Notes: generated by a model not told the origin, from the letters alone. A DNA stretch of 64,000 nucleotides from Salipaludibacillus daqingensis (GCF_029891575.1 NZ_JARZHF010000005.1:1-64000); one strand, 5' to 3'. Positions 27,203 through 36,776 are shown, counted from the stretch's first letter. Program-made: numbers and translations.

Positions 27203-27306
27203 TAAATCTATAGGAATTTCATCTTGATTTATCGAATATGTGCTGACTCTATAATGTGTTGGGTCCATGTCTGTAAAGTATTCCTGCTTAATATGACACC
27301 TAATAA

Positions 27307-27344
27307 CATAAAAACAACCTTTCCCTAAAAGAAAAGGTTGTTTA
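27307..27344 (-). terminator. lactate permease terminator
   Basis: AAACAACCTTT and AAAGGTTGTTT pair on the minus strand and are followed by TTATG. It lies just after the permease stop. Confidence 0.75.
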
Positions 27345-27356
27345 ACATATAGCATA

Positions 27357-29036
27357 TTAAACGAGAATGAACGAAAGTATTAAACCAATGACACCTGCAA
27401 AAAAGGTATAATAAAGCATTGGAATAATCGTTATCCTTATAATTGCGCCTTCACGTCCGTTCATACCAACCACTGCAGCTGCTGCCACTACATTCATGAC
27501 GCATATCATGTTACCTGCACTTGATCCCATTACTTGAAGTGCAATGATAAGTCTTGGATCTGTGCCAATTTGATCAGCTACACTCGACTGGAATAAGCTA
27601 AACATCATGTTACTAAAAGTCGCACTACCGGAAATGAATGTTCCTAATGAACCGATTAGTGGTGCAAGTAACGGATACATTGGACCCATCAATCCAGAAA
27701 TTGAATTTGCCAACTCTATAGGCATACTCTCAAGTCCGCTCATATTCATGTCGCCGCCAGAGTTTATAAAAATACGAACCATAGGTAAAGCGGTGAATAA
27801 TGTTAAAGCTGTTCCTATAAGTGCTTTTCCCGAACGTTGAAAGGATAAGCCTAATTGTTTAGGTGTCATATTGTGAACAAAAAATGTGATTAGTACAACG
27901 ACAATAAAAACAAAGCCAGGTAGATAAAATGGTTCAAATGATTCTGAAATTCCTGTTCCAAATATATCTGACAATCCAATGGAAACACTCTGAAGTAGTT
28001 CCCGAATTGGAAGGAATTCCAATCTCGTTAATACAAGAAGAACACCAACAGCTAAATAAGGAATCCAGGCCTTAATCGCAGGAAGTTTTTGTTTACTTTG
28101 GTGTTCATCGGGACCAGTCGCTATTCGACCAATCCATGAATCGAGCCATGCTTCTCGTTCTTCGAAGTCCCAAGATTTTTTCGGAACAAGAAACCCTTTT
28201 TTAGCGGCTGGAACAACGATTGCAAGTCCAATTAATCCACCAAAAATTGTTGGAAATTCTGGACCAAGAAACGTAACGACAATAAGAGCTGGAACTGTAT
28301 AGGCCAAACCTGCAAAAATCGCAAATTTCCAAGCGGCAAGTCCTTCTTTCCACGAACGATTCTTTCCGAAGAAACGTGTCATTAACATTACTATAATAAG
28401 CGGCATTAAAGTACCAACAAACACATCAATTTGAGCAAATTGAATTCCTATTTCTTGAAGAAGGGGTCTCATTCCACCGCTCATTTCAACAGCAGGTTGA
28501 ATCACGGAGCTAACACTACCACCTTCATAAAGACCTTGATTTACACCAATTATCATTGGTGTACCAACAGCAGCAAAAGGAACTGGAGAGCTATTCGCAA
28601 TCAATGCAAGAGCAACTGCTGCCATAGCAGGAAAACCTAAAGCTACCAATAACGGTGCAGCAATTGCTGCAGGTGTACCAAAACCAGCAGCACCTTCGAT
28701 AAACGCTCCAAACAACCAAGCGATAATAATAACTTGAACACGACGGTCTGTCGATATGCCCATAAAACTTGTTCGAATGGTATTGATAGCTCCAGATAAC
28801 TGAAGTGTATTAAGTAAAAGAATAGCTCCAAAAACGATATATAATATCGATAAACCTATGATAATTCCTTCAATTGTCGATGCTGCAATAATAACTAAAG
28901 GTACTTGCCAATACAAAATTGCAAGTATAGCTGTTGCTATAAGACTTATTGTCATAGCTTTTACGGCGGTCATTTTTAGAACCACTAAAAATAACATAAC
29001 AGCTATAATTGGTGTCAATGCGATAAGAGTAGTCAT
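27357..29036 (-). CDS. L-lactate permease (LctP family)
   Basis: A 559-residue integral membrane transporter with about 12-13 hydrophobic segments. [23 protein letters not shown] near residue 115 and [13 protein letters not shown] are typical of the LctP/LldP family, which imports lactate or glycolate with protons. The start is the second ATG (29036), eight bases after AAAGGA; the ATG six bases earlier is too close. No lactate utilisation genes are adjacent. It interrupts the yfhH-recX order found in B. subtilis, so it is likely an insertion in this lineage. Confidence 0.88.
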   Translation of the reverse strand: MTTLIALTPIIAVMLFLVVLKMTAVKAMTISLIATAILAILYWQVPLVIIAASTIEGIIIGLSILYIVFGAILLLNTLQLSGAINTIRTSFMGISTDRRVQVIIIAWLFGAFIEGAAGFGTPAAIAAPLLVALGFPAMAAVALALIANSSPVPFAAVGTPMIIGVNQGLYEGGSVSSVIQPAVEMSGGMRPLLQEIGIQFAQIDVFVGTLMPLIIVMLMTRFFGKNRSWKEGLAAWKFAIFAGLAYTVPALIVVTFLGPEFPTIFGGLIGLAIVVPAAKKGFLVPKKSWDFEEREAWLDSWIGRIATGPDEHQSKQKLPAIKAWIPYLAVGVLLVLTRLEFLPIRELLQSVSIGLSDIFGTGISESFEPFYLPGFVFIVVVLITFFVHNMTPKQLGLSFQRSGKALIGTALTLFTALPMVRIFINSGGDMNMSGLESMPIELANSISGLMGPMYPLLAPLIGSLGTFISGSATFSNMMFSLFQSSVADQIGTDPRLIIALQVMGSSAGNMICVMNVVAAAAVVGMNGREGAIIRITIIPMLYYTFFAGVIGLILSFILV

Positions 29037-29209
29037 AAACATTATCCTTTCTGTCTTTTCATAGTTGATAACATAAAATATGATTTTATATACTCATTTT
29101 AACACTGTATGTACATTGCTTCACAATGAAAGGTGACGATTATGTTTCTAATTATGAAGCGTTTACAAGCGAGTCACTTTTTAAATTAACCAATCTGACA
29201 GTTTATACT

Positions 29210-30031
29210 TTATTCTATTTCTGACTCATTTTCTTTCAAGTCTAGCCACTCTTCAATTTTTTCAACCGTAAATCCTCGTCCATATAAGTATTGTTTTACC
29301 CTTTGCCTTCTTTCCCAACTCTCTTTTGATGAATATTTCTTCCAAGCTTTTTCTCCATGCTTTTTTATTGCCTCTACCTCAAGTTCTGGATCTTCTTCTA
29401 TCGTTGCTTCGTTCAATGCCTTGCTTGCGATAGAATGTGGAAACCCTCTTTGAATGACAAACTGCATTAATTTCTGTTGTTTCTTTTTAGGGCCTTCATT
29501 TTTATATGAAACTTGCTTTTTTTCTATCATTAATTTTGCATGCTCTAACTGCAACTCTTCTGAGTATTGTTTAATCGATTCTCCAGTAATTAATTTACTA
29601 ACTCCTTTTTGATATAGTTCTTGTTCAATGAGTAAAGGACCTTTTTTGGCTGTATCTCTTTTTGTTCTTACAAAAGCTTCTGCAAATCGCTTATCGTCAA
29701 CGAATTGAAGCTCTCGCAGCCTTTCTAACATACTCATTATATCTTCTTCAGGTACTTCTAGCCCTTTTAAATATTGGATGACTTCGGTTTCCGACCTCAT
29801 TCGATATGAGAGATAGTTAAGTACTTTTTGCATTGCTTTGCTTAAATTATCTTTTTCTTTTAATGCTGCAATATCCTCATTTGACAGCTCTTTTCCTTTA
29901 GCCAGATGTTCACTTACGAGTAAATCATCCGAAACAGAAAAGGCGTATTCTTCCGCATCTGCTTTATTCAAAAAAATATGATAACGCCCTTTCGTTCGTT
30001 TTGCTGCAGTAATTTTCGTTATTTTTGGCAT
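29210..30031 (-). CDS. recX: regulatory protein RecX
   Basis: A 273-residue RecX, inhibitor or modulator of RecA filaments (YfhG in B. subtilis). It has the three-helix repeat units of the family, e.g. LNYLSYRMRSETEVIQYL, FVDDKRFAEAFVRTKRDTAKKGP and the C-terminal RRQRVKQYLYGRGFTVEKIEEWL. The length is that of long Bacillus RecX. It is divergent from yfhF, as in B. subtilis. Confidence 0.92.
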   Translation of the reverse strand: MPKITKITAAKRTKGRYHIFLNKADAEEYAFSVSDDLLVSEHLAKGKELSNEDIAALKEKDNLSKAMQKVLNYLSYRMRSETEVIQYLKGLEVPEEDIMSMLERLRELQFVDDKRFAEAFVRTKRDTAKKGPLLIEQELYQKGVSKLITGESIKQYSEELQLEHAKLMIEKKQVSYKNEGPKKKQQKLMQFVIQRGFPHSIASKALNEATIEEDPELEVEAIKKHGEKAWKKYSSKESWERRQRVKQYLYGRGFTVEKIEEWLDLKENESEIE

Positions 30032-30190
30032 AATATATTCACCCTCTTCTTAAAAATTATTCTTTCATTCGATGATCTTTGATTACCTAAAATACTTACT
30101 CCGTTGAATCTCTTTCGATTAGTAGTTTGATTATTGCTTATAAAAGGAAAATACTATTGTATAGTACATAATAAAACAGGAGGCGATACA

Positions 30191-31102
30191 ATGAAAGTAG
30201 CAATTGCCGGAGGTACAGGTTTAATTGGAAAAGCTGTAACAAATGAATTAATTTCAGAAGGTCACCACGTTTATATTTTGACAAGAGACAAGTCCCAAAA
30301 ACAAGACAAACATCTTTTATCCTTTGTCGAATGGTTAAGTGAAGGAACACAACCGGAAATAGACCTTGATGGAATTGATGCTTTTATTAATCTTGCAGGC
30401 GAAAATTTAAATAGTGGTCGATGGACAACGGATAAAAAGAAAGAAATTATGCAAAGTCGTATAGATGCAACACAAGAAACGATCAGAATTGTCGAAGCGA
30501 TGAAAAATAGACCTAATGTTTTAGTCAACGGTTCCGCTGTGGGTTATTATGGAAACTCTTACTCAAAAACGTTTACAGAACTAGATCGAGAACCAGGAGA
30601 TAACTTTTTAGCTGATGTTGTCCATCGTTGGGAAACGGAAGCAATGAAAGTCCCTGAAGACGTTCGTTTAGTTTGTCCAAGATTCGGTGTCGTGTTAGAT
30701 ATAAACGGCGGTGCCCTTAAAAAAATGCTTCCTGCCTTTAAATTATTTGCTGGAGGTAAACTTGGAACAGGAGAACAGTGGATGTCTTGGGTTCATATCA
30801 CAGATGTTGCAAAAGGGATTGTCCACTGTATTCTCCACGAAGAAATAGATGGACCGGTTAATTTTACCGCTCCCGAACCTCAGCGGATGAAAGACTTCGG
30901 TAAAACTTTAGCCGATAAACTGAACCGACCTTTTTGGGCACCGGTTCCTAGCAGTGTACTTCATATATTATTAGGTGAAATGAGTGTGCTAGTCCTTGAA
31001 GGACAAAAGGTTATTCCAAAAAAACTACTTGATAGCGGGTATACGTTCACTTATCCACATTTATCAGAAGCTTTATCAGATTTATTATCAAAAGAAGAAT
31101 AA
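30191..31102 (+). CDS. yfhF: TIGR01777-type epimerase family protein YfhF
   Basis: A 303-residue extended SDR with nucleotide motif GGTGLIGKAV at residues 7-16, INLAGENL, and the GYYGNS active Tyr region. C-terminal DUF1731-like part has PAPSSVLH-like (PVPSSVLHILLGEM). Substrate unknown; the family is called nucleoside-diphosphate-sugar epimerase-like. The ATG at 30191 follows AGGAGG; the longer upstream frame is not supported. Same length and place as in B. subtilis. Confidence 0.88.
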   Translation: MKVAIAGGTGLIGKAVTNELISEGHHVYILTRDKSQKQDKHLLSFVEWLSEGTQPEIDLDGIDAFINLAGENLNSGRWTTDKKKEIMQSRIDATQETIRIVEAMKNRPNVLVNGSAVGYYGNSYSKTFTELDREPGDNFLADVVHRWETEAMKVPEDVRLVCPRFGVVLDINGGALKKMLPAFKLFAGGKLGTGEQWMSWVHITDVAKGIVHCILHEEIDGPVNFTAPEPQRMKDFGKTLADKLNRPFWAPVPSSVLHILLGEMSVLVLEGQKVIPKKLLDSGYTFTYPHLSEALSDLLSKEE

Positions 31103-31188
31103 TGATAAATATCTAAAATGGTCTTCGTATATTCTCCTTTTTAGACGGCTATACTAAGTATAGATGAAGAATAAGGAGGATGGTTACT

Positions 31189-31314
31189 ATGGAGAAAAAG
31201 TCTCGTAAAGATAAAGGAGAGAAGCGTACCTTGTCACGAGCCCAGGAAGTTTCTTACCAATCTGAATTCAAAGCAGCGGATCGTGCTTTTTCTAAATTTA
31301 GGTCTAATTCCTAA
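31189..31314 (+). CDS. yfhE: YfhE family small protein
   Basis: A 41-residue basic protein. LSRAQEVSYQSEFKAADRA matches the LTxAQEVLYQxEFKKADRA core of YfhE. AAGGAGGATG lies just before the ATG. Function is unknown. It follows yfhF by 86 bases, as in B. subtilis, and yfhD follows it. Confidence 0.8.
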   Translation: MEKKSRKDKGEKRTLSRAQEVSYQSEFKAADRAFSKFRSNS

Positions 31315-31434
31315 CGTCTGTACTAAAAACCATTAATTGTAAATGAAAATTTGAGTTATTTTTCAAGAAATATGGTTATTCACAGTAAATGCTTAATCAA
31401 TAATTAAACATGGCTACAGAAAGGGTCGTTTAGG

Positions 31435-31587
31435 TTGACTAAAAATAATGAAAAAAGTCGTCTTCATAAAGAAAAAACGGATAATACAGACGTAGAGTAT
31501 AGTAAAGAATTAGCTGATGTTGAAGACCGTGAAGCGGTTGATCGAGCAAAAGCTGCGGCTCAACGAGTGAATAAAGAAAACATCTAA
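31435..31587 (+). CDS. yfhD: YfhD family small protein
   Basis: A 50-residue highly charged protein with DVEYSKELADVEDREAVDRA, the core motif of the YfhD family (xVEFSEELADxxDxEAxxRA). The start is TTG at 31435, nine bases after AAAGGG. Function is unknown. This is the last gene of the conserved ygxA-yfhD block in the window. Confidence 0.75.
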   Translation: MTKNNEKSRLHKEKTDNTDVEYSKELADVEDREAVDRAKAAAQRVNKENI

Positions 31588-31731
31588 TATCTTCTAAAGT
31601 AGCCCCCTAATCAAGATATAGGTGCTACTTTTTATGTTTTTTAACGTACAATATTTCTAGTCATTTTATGCAGAAATGAAATTTTTTTCTCCCAAACCTA
31701 CACAAATTGCCTTAAGACCGTTATGATAAAG

Positions 31732-31803
31732 AGAGAGATATTAAACGAATTCCGGCTTTTCGTCACCATTCTATGGCGAAAGCCTTAGTCGTAGTTATTC
31801 TCT
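31732..31803 (+). ncRNA. candidate structured RNA upstream of small membrane gene
   Basis: About 72 bases can fold into one long interrupted stem: GAGAGA pairs with TCTCTC at the base, ACGA with TCGT, GGCTTTtCG with CGAAAGCC, and CCAT with ATGG at the tip. No T run follows, so it is not a plain terminator. It ends about 50 bases before the ATG of the 68-residue membrane protein, so it may be part of that gene's 5' untranslated region. It does not match a riboswitch class that I recognise. Confidence 0.35.
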
Positions 31804-31854
31804 CAACCTAAATAGCCTCTACTTTTCTTGTAGTATAATAAAGGAGAAAATAAA

Positions 31855-32061
31855 ATGCTTGAACTCAGCAGCTTGATTTTGTTTATTTTACTCATTGGTT
31901 TGGGTATTGTTTTGTTCAATATTGTGACAAGCATTTGGGCTTATCGTGACTCGTTAAGGAGAGGAAACAGTAAAGAGTTCAGCATCGTTATTTTAATTTG
32001 TACGTTATTTTTCCCAATTATCGGCCTCATTATTTACCTTATCATTCGAAACGACGTATAG
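31855..32061 (+). CDS. small two-TM protein (PLD nuclease N-terminal-like)
   Basis: A 68-residue protein with two membrane helices (about 7-27 and 42-64) joined by a polar stretch with WAYRDSLRRGNSKEF. This layout resembles the PLDc_N-type two-helix domain found alone in many Bacillaceae. Function is unknown. AAAGGAG precedes the ATG at 7 bases. The 267-base gap before it holds the structured element listed above. Confidence 0.65.
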   Translation: MLELSSLILFILLIGLGIVLFNIVTSIWAYRDSLRRGNSKEFSIVILICTLFFPIIGLIIYLIIRNDV

Positions 32062-32142
32062 TTTGATCTACTTGAAACAACATTCTTCATCCATCTTTCA
32101 AACGATATGACTATAAAAACAGAGAAAGGACCGGTGAAGTAA

Positions 32143-33012
32143 ATGTCCGTTTTACCACCCAGTTTTTTAGGAAAGAAAGTCTTTTTAGATGGCGGCAATG
32201 AACGCCATTATGTATTAAAGTATGAAGAGTTAAGTGGAGACCGAAAAGTTCATGCATTATTATTTGATCAAGAAACTCCTGTTATTTTTGCAGTATTAGA
32301 TTATCATGGGAGGTTTCTAGATTCCTTTTACTTATCTAATAAAACGACGGCGGAGTCATCTGAAGCAACGGAGCGTTACAAAGAAATTGCCGAAAGAAAG
32401 AAGCAACACAAAGTAACACAAGATGACTTAAAGGATGCCCTTCGTCCAAAAGAAGAAGCAAAAATGAAAAATAAGAAAATCATGAAACTTTTAGTTGATG
32501 AACATCTTGAAGACATAAAACATCAATGGCCATCACGCTTAATAGCATTACAAAATGCCGATGGGAAATCAGATCAATCGTTGATTTTAACGTCATTAGA
32601 AGAAGCTTTAAAACAAGCGAATGCACTTAAGGCTTTTAAGTATCTTTTACATCATCGTTTGGATACATACATCCCTTTACTTGCCAAGTATATCCAAGAT
32701 CAACCACAGTTGATAGATGAAGTTCCCGAATATTATTTGAGCTTTGATCAAGCTAAAATCGTAGAACAATTCCTCTATCTTGCCGTTGCAAATGTGGAAA
32801 TTGATAATCCGGATCTAATAGAGAAAATTTTACATCAAGCTCAGAAAATTGATCACGTTCATTACTCTTCCGTTCTACGACAATTGTTGGTTAAATTGTT
32901 CAGACGAGTCAAGAGTGAAACGAAGGACTCCACAAAAGAATGGTTAAATAAAACCGTGCACGATCAATCTCTTCGCTCATCAATCGTTGAGATATTAAAA
33001 AAGAAGGCTTAA
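32143..33012 (+). CDS. uncharacterised protein
   Basis: A 289-residue soluble protein that I do not recognise. Residues 1-65 look beta-rich (KKVFLDGGNERHYVLKYEEL). Residues 65-115 are very charged and probably a linker helix. The rest is all-helical, in pairs such as LKAFKYLLHHRLDTYIPLLAKYI, resembling HEAT- or TPR-like repeats. No signal peptide. It follows the small membrane gene by 81 bases and ends with its own terminator. Confidence 0.7.
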   Translation: MSVLPPSFLGKKVFLDGGNERHYVLKYEELSGDRKVHALLFDQETPVIFAVLDYHGRFLDSFYLSNKTTAESSEATERYKEIAERKKQHKVTQDDLKDALRPKEEAKMKNKKIMKLLVDEHLEDIKHQWPSRLIALQNADGKSDQSLILTSLEEALKQANALKAFKYLLHHRLDTYIPLLAKYIQDQPQLIDEVPEYYLSFDQAKIVEQFLYLAVANVEIDNPDLIEKILHQAQKIDHVHYSSVLRQLLVKLFRRVKSETKDSTKEWLNKTVHDQSLRSSIVEILKKKA

Positions 33013-33024
33013 TGATAGTCACTA

Positions 33025-33052
33025 AAAACAGACCTAGATGGTCTGTTTTTTA
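33025..33052 (+). terminator. terminator after the 289-residue protein gene
   Basis: AAAACAGACC and GGTCTGTTTT pair around TAGAT and are followed by a T run. Confidence 0.85.
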
Positions 33053-33078
33053 TTTATTGGCATGCTTTGCTATGAGTT

Positions 33079-33113
33079 AGAGGGCAGTAGTTGAAACTCA
33101 ACTACTGCCCTCT
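33079..33113. other. strong hairpin, 16-bp perfect stem
   Basis: AGAGGGCAGTAGTTGA (33079-33094) and its exact complement (33098-33113) enclose a 3-base loop, followed by CTTTCACTTTTTC. It may be a second, back-up terminator on the plus strand. The rest of 33053-33211 holds nothing else I can define. Confidence 0.5.
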
Positions 33114-33211
33114 CTTTCACTTTTTCTTTCTTTTAAGGCCACTAGTCCCATCAACTACTCGCGCCTTAAATCGTTTTTTTTCCGCAATAGATTGTTTACA
33201 GACGTGAAATG

Positions 33212-33252
33212 AAAAAAGCCGTTGGAGCAAGTGTTCTTTGCTCTCAACGACT
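33212..33252 (-). terminator. treR terminator
   Basis: On the minus strand GTCGTTGAGAGCAA pairs with TTGCTCCAACGGC (one mismatch region) and is followed by TTTTTTC. Confidence 0.8.
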
Positions 33253-33262
33253 CATTTTTTCT

Positions 33263-33979
33263 TTATCCGTGTGTTCTTCTAGCAAAGTCAACAAATTTAA
33301 ATTTATCAGGACGATGCCTTGATTCTGTATACTGGAAAAGACTGGCATCATCAAAATAAACATAGTTTTTTACGACGACGACATTCGAGAAGCCATTCAG
33401 ATGTAGTAAGCGTCTGTCTTCTTCAGTAGGTTCGACAACAATAATTTCTTTTTTCGCGAAACTAATCTGCATCCCTAATTCATTTTCAATATATTCATAA
33501 ATCGAATTCTCACATATCTCTTTCGTTAAATGTTCGACATACATTTGATTAAAATAATCTTTATCAAGAATAATTCGCTCTTGATCAATTTCTCTCACCC
33601 GAAGAACTTTCCAAACGTTTTGGTTTTTCTTCATATTCAATTGCTGTTGAATTTCTTGATTCGGGTGAATGAGCTCTAATTCCTCCACGTGTGTTTGATG
33701 TTTCTCTCCTATCTTTCCAGCAAGTTCTTTAAAACTTACGAGGCCAGATATAGGAAAATCAAATTTACGTGCATCAAGGACGATAGACCCTTTTCCTTGG
33801 ACTTTTTGAATAAATCCATTTTGAGCGAGAAGGTTTAACGCTTTTCGAATTGTTTCTCTTGATGTAGAAAAGTCGCTCATCAACTCATGTTCAGATGGGA
33901 GCTTGGAATGAGCAGGGTATTTTCCTTCATGGATTTGATCCGCTATTTCCCGATAGATTTGTAAATATTTATTTTGCAT
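33263..33979 (-). CDS. treR: trehalose operon repressor TreR (GntR family)
   Basis: A 238-residue GntR/HutC regulator. The N-terminal winged helix carries LPSEHELMSDFSTSRETIRKAL (about 29-50), and the C-terminal UTRA effector domain begins near residue 90. In B. subtilis TreR releases DNA on binding trehalose-6-phosphate. It lies 22 bases after treA and is cotranscribed with it, and a palindrome of TreR-operator type sits in the treA promoter. I use the ATG at 33979 (MQNKYLQIY) after GGTGATG; upstream in-frame ATGs would add four residues. Confidence 0.9.
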   Translation of the reverse strand: MQNKYLQIYREIADQIHEGKYPAHSKLPSEHELMSDFSTSRETIRKALNLLAQNGFIQKVQGKGSIVLDARKFDFPISGLVSFKELAGKIGEKHQTHVEELELIHPNQEIQQQLNMKKNQNVWKVLRVREIDQERIILDKDYFNQMYVEHLTKEICENSIYEYIENELGMQISFAKKEIIVVEPTEEDRRLLHLNGFSNVVVVKNYVYFDDASLFQYTESRHRPDKFKFVDFARRTHG

Positions 33980-34001
33980 GGACATCACCATCTTCAGTTT
34001 A

Positions 34002-35696
34002 TCATCCTTTCTTTAAATGATAAACCAAAGACTCGTAAGGTCTAATAGTCATGGAGTTTTGCAACTTTCTGTTACTTGCATAGTTTGAAATAATTAATTC
34101 AGATTGATAATCACTAACATCTATGTCGAATGGTAATCTGAATTCTACTTCGCCTTCATAAAAGTGATTAATAACAAGTAATTTTTCGTCTCCAAAAGCG
34201 CGTTCGTAAACAAATAATTTATCATCGTCTTCTAAAAGCAATTTGTAGCTACCGTATGTGATAATATCTAATTCTTTACGCAACTCAATTAATTTTTTAT
34301 AGTGAAAATAAATCGACTCTTCGTCTTTCTGAGCAGCTTCTGCATTTATCGTTTGATAATTATTTGCTACAGGAATCCATGGTGTGCCATTAGTGAATCC
34401 ACCGTGCTGTGAGTCATTCCATTGTACCGGTGTACGTGAATTGTCGCGAGATTTAACCTGAATGATTTTTAATATTTCTTCATCAGAATAACCTTGTTGT
34501 TTTTTTGCTTCGTATATATTTAGCGTTTCCACATCTCGGTAATCATCAATAGAAGAAAACTTCGGATCCGTCATCCCAAACTCTTCCCCTTGATAAATAT
34601 AAGGAGTTCCTTGCATCATATGAATCGTTGTGGCCAGCATTTTAGCAGATTCCCGGTGATAGAGACCATCATTCCCATAACGAGTAACAACTCGCGGTTG
34701 ATCATGGTTACACCAAAATAAAGCATTCCAGCCTCCGCCTTGATACATTTCTGCTTGCCATTTAGATAAGATTTGTTTTAATGACTGGAAATCAAACTCC
34801 CCAATTGCCCATTTCTCTCCATTTGGATAGTCAACTTTGAGATGATGAAAATTAAATGTCATACTTAACTCTTGACGGTCTGGACGAGTATATTTAATGC
34901 AGTTATCAATCGTTGTTGAGCTCATTTCACCAACTGTCATCACATCGTAGTGCGAGAATACTTCCTTATTCATCTCTTTCATAAACTCATGCACCCTCGG
35001 TCCGTCAGTATAATACTTTCTACCATCACCAGGGGCTGTTTTCCCATCATCATTCGGAAACCGCTGATCCTTCGAGATCAAGTTGATGACGTCTAATCTG
35101 AAACCATCTACACCTTTTTTAAACCAATAATGCATCATATCATAAACATCATCACGAACGTCCTCATTTTCCCAATTTAAATCGGCTTGTGTTACATCAA
35201 ACAAGTGAAGATAGTACTGTCCTGTTTTTTCATCATACTTCCAAGCATTTCCACCAAATTTTGATTGCCAATTTGTTGGTTCTTCTCCAGCAACAGGGTC
35301 TTTCCATATATAATAATCACGATATTGATTCTCTTTTGATGTCTCCGCTTCTTTGAACCATCGGTGTTCTGTAGATGTATGGTTAACAACAATATCCATA
35401 ATTACTTTTAAACCTCTGTTATGTGCTTCTTGAAGAAGGCGATCAAAATCTTCCATCGTGCCATATTCTTCATGTATTTTGTAGTAGTCACTTATATCAT
35501 AGCCGTTGTCTTTTTGTGGTGACTCATAAATTGGGGTAAGCCAAATAACGTCTACCCCCAAATCATTTAAATAATCCAATTTATCGATTATCCCTTGAAG
35601 GTCTCCAACACCATTTCCCATCGTATCATTGAAGCTTTTTGGATATATTTGATAGACAACAGATTTTCTCCACCATTCATTCATTTGCATACTCAT
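34002..35696 (-). CDS. treA: alpha,alpha-phosphotrehalase (trehalose-6-phosphate hydrolase)
   Basis: A 564-residue GH13 enzyme that splits trehalose-6-phosphate into glucose and glucose-6-phosphate in the cytosol. Catalytic residues are D202 (GFRLDVINL), E257 (TVGEMSS) and D332 (CNHDQPR). Whole-length similarity to B. subtilis TreA is high (e.g. WWRKSVVYQIYPKSFNDT near the start). The related oligo-1,6-glucosidases share the fold, but the linked treR and operator favour phosphotrehalase. The trehalose PTS permease gene treP, normally first in this operon, is absent from the window. Confidence 0.93.
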   Translation of the reverse strand: MSMQMNEWWRKSVVYQIYPKSFNDTMGNGVGDLQGIIDKLDYLNDLGVDVIWLTPIYESPQKDNGYDISDYYKIHEEYGTMEDFDRLLQEAHNRGLKVIMDIVVNHTSTEHRWFKEAETSKENQYRDYYIWKDPVAGEEPTNWQSKFGGNAWKYDEKTGQYYLHLFDVTQADLNWENEDVRDDVYDMMHYWFKKGVDGFRLDVINLISKDQRFPNDDGKTAPGDGRKYYTDGPRVHEFMKEMNKEVFSHYDVMTVGEMSSTTIDNCIKYTRPDRQELSMTFNFHHLKVDYPNGEKWAIGEFDFQSLKQILSKWQAEMYQGGGWNALFWCNHDQPRVVTRYGNDGLYHRESAKMLATTIHMMQGTPYIYQGEEFGMTDPKFSSIDDYRDVETLNIYEAKKQQGYSDEEILKIIQVKSRDNSRTPVQWNDSQHGGFTNGTPWIPVANNYQTINAEAAQKDEESIYFHYKKLIELRKELDIITYGSYKLLLEDDDKLFVYERAFGDEKLLVINHFYEGEVEFRLPFDIDVSDYQSELIISNYASNRKLQNSMTIRPYESLVYHLKKG

Positions 35697-35751
35697 TTAC
35701 GACCCTCCATAAAATAAAAATTTAGATTTGTACCGTGTCATAACTCCTTAC

Positions 35752-35780
35752 ATTATAACTTGTATATACAAGATAGTAAA
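35752..35780 (-). promoter_or_regulatory. treA promoter with TreR operator in the spacer
   Basis: On the minus strand TTTACT (35775-35780), 17 bases and TATAAT (35752-35757). The spacer is occupied by the perfect 14-bp palindrome CTTGTATATACAAG (35759-35772), the type of sequence bound by TreR in B. subtilis. A repressor here would block RNA polymerase directly. The start would lie about 50 bases before the treA ATG. Confidence 0.8.
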
Positions 35781-35839
35781 GGTATAAAAACGCTATCATA
35801 AATGGAGTAAATGAATATCCTATAACTAATGAAATTCGC

Positions 35840-35872
35840 TAAAAAAACCGAACAACGTTTTGCTCGGTTTTT
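35840..35872. terminator. terminator between arsM and treA promoter
   Basis: AAAAACCGA and TCGGTTTTTTT pair across a 12-base loop, with T/A runs on both sides. It would stop the sigZ-arsM transcript before the treA promoter. Confidence 0.8.
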
Positions 35873-35937
35873 CAAGTTTTGAATCGTTTTCGTTCAATAA
35901 TATTACAACACCTATGGGTACTGCTGGTCCTATCGTT

Positions 35938-36708
35938 TTATTTCTTCAAAGCTTGTATCGTTGCGGAAACAGCATGATTTATTGGCATATCTCCCTTTTT
36001 CCAAGCTGCCATTAGGTCATCACTGGAGTTTGTTTTTGTGATCTGAATACTTGTGAAACCTGCATCACTTAACATTTTTTCCAATACGTCCACTCTTTCA
36101 GCACCAACAACACATTGAGAAACTTCAGGATCGTCATGAACGTCTTTAGCCACGTCTCCATGGATTCGAACGATATCTGATATATGCAAGCGACCGTTGT
36201 TCTTTAAAACTCTGTAAGCCTCTTTAAATACATGTTCTTTTTCTGGGGATAAATTGATAACGCAGTTAGAAATAATCACATCAACACTTGCATCAGCTAC
36301 AGGTAAATGTTCAATTTCTCCTAAACGAAATTGGACATTTGAATATTTTTGTTTTAACGCGTTTAGACGAGATTTTTCGATCATTTCATGCGTCATATCA
36401 ACGCCTATGACAAACCCTTCTTCCCCAACTTGACGCCTTGCCAAAAAAGCATCAAAACCTCCACCACTTCCAAGATCAAGCACCACATCACCTTGTTTTA
36501 ACATTGCCAATGCGGTTGGATTCCCACAACCTAACCCCATATTTGCTCCATTTGGCTGTTTCAATAAATCCTCTTCAGCATACCCCATTGTTTTTGATAG
36601 TTGGATTACATCTTGACTATCGTTTGAACAACACGACGCTTCAGTAGAACTCGTTGCAATCTTTCCGTACCTTTCTCGTACATTTTTTCTTTGAATATCA
36701 GCTTTCAT
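35938..36708 (-). CDS. arsM: arsenite S-adenosylmethionine methyltransferase ArsM
   Basis: A 256-residue class I methyltransferase that methylates As(III) in the cytosol. The SAM motif is [16 protein letters not shown] (75-90). Cysteines lie at positions used by ArsM: C26/C27 near the start, C61 (LGCGNP), C149 ([12 protein letters not shown]) and C199 (SQCVVGA). AGGAGG precedes the ATG. It follows the SigZ-like gene by 68 bases with no terminator seen, so the sigma factor and enzyme are probably one transcript. No arsR, arsB or arsC is present nearby. Confidence 0.9.
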   Translation of the reverse strand: MKADIQRKNVRERYGKIATSSTEASCCSNDSQDVIQLSKTMGYAEEDLLKQPNGANMGLGCGNPTALAMLKQGDVVLDLGSGGGFDAFLARRQVGEEGFVIGVDMTHEMIEKSRLNALKQKYSNVQFRLGEIEHLPVADASVDVIISNCVINLSPEKEHVFKEAYRVLKNNGRLHISDIVRIHGDVAKDVHDDPEVSQCVVGAERVDVLEKMLSDAGFTSIQITKTNSSDDLMAAWKKGDMPINHAVSATIQALKK

Positions 36709-36776
36709 GATCGTTCCTCCTAGTTATTAAGTGACTTTCACTTATGAAGACGAAGAAGAACAAAATAGGTCGCAAT

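Noticed and set aside
27205-27300. Minus-strand frame ending YSINQDEIPIDLM between yfhH and the permease terminator
   Set aside because: Only 23 codons from the ATG, no ribosome site, and it lies downstream of a terminator; composition is protein-like but support is too thin.
29150-29170. Possible cre site (TGTAAACGCTTCAT on the minus strand) upstream of the lactate permease
   Set aside because: Only the left half fits the consensus; three of the right-half defined positions fail.
31834-31839. TATAAT just before the 68-residue membrane protein
   Set aside because: It is only 15 bases from the ATG, so transcription would start within the ribosome site; no -35 is present.
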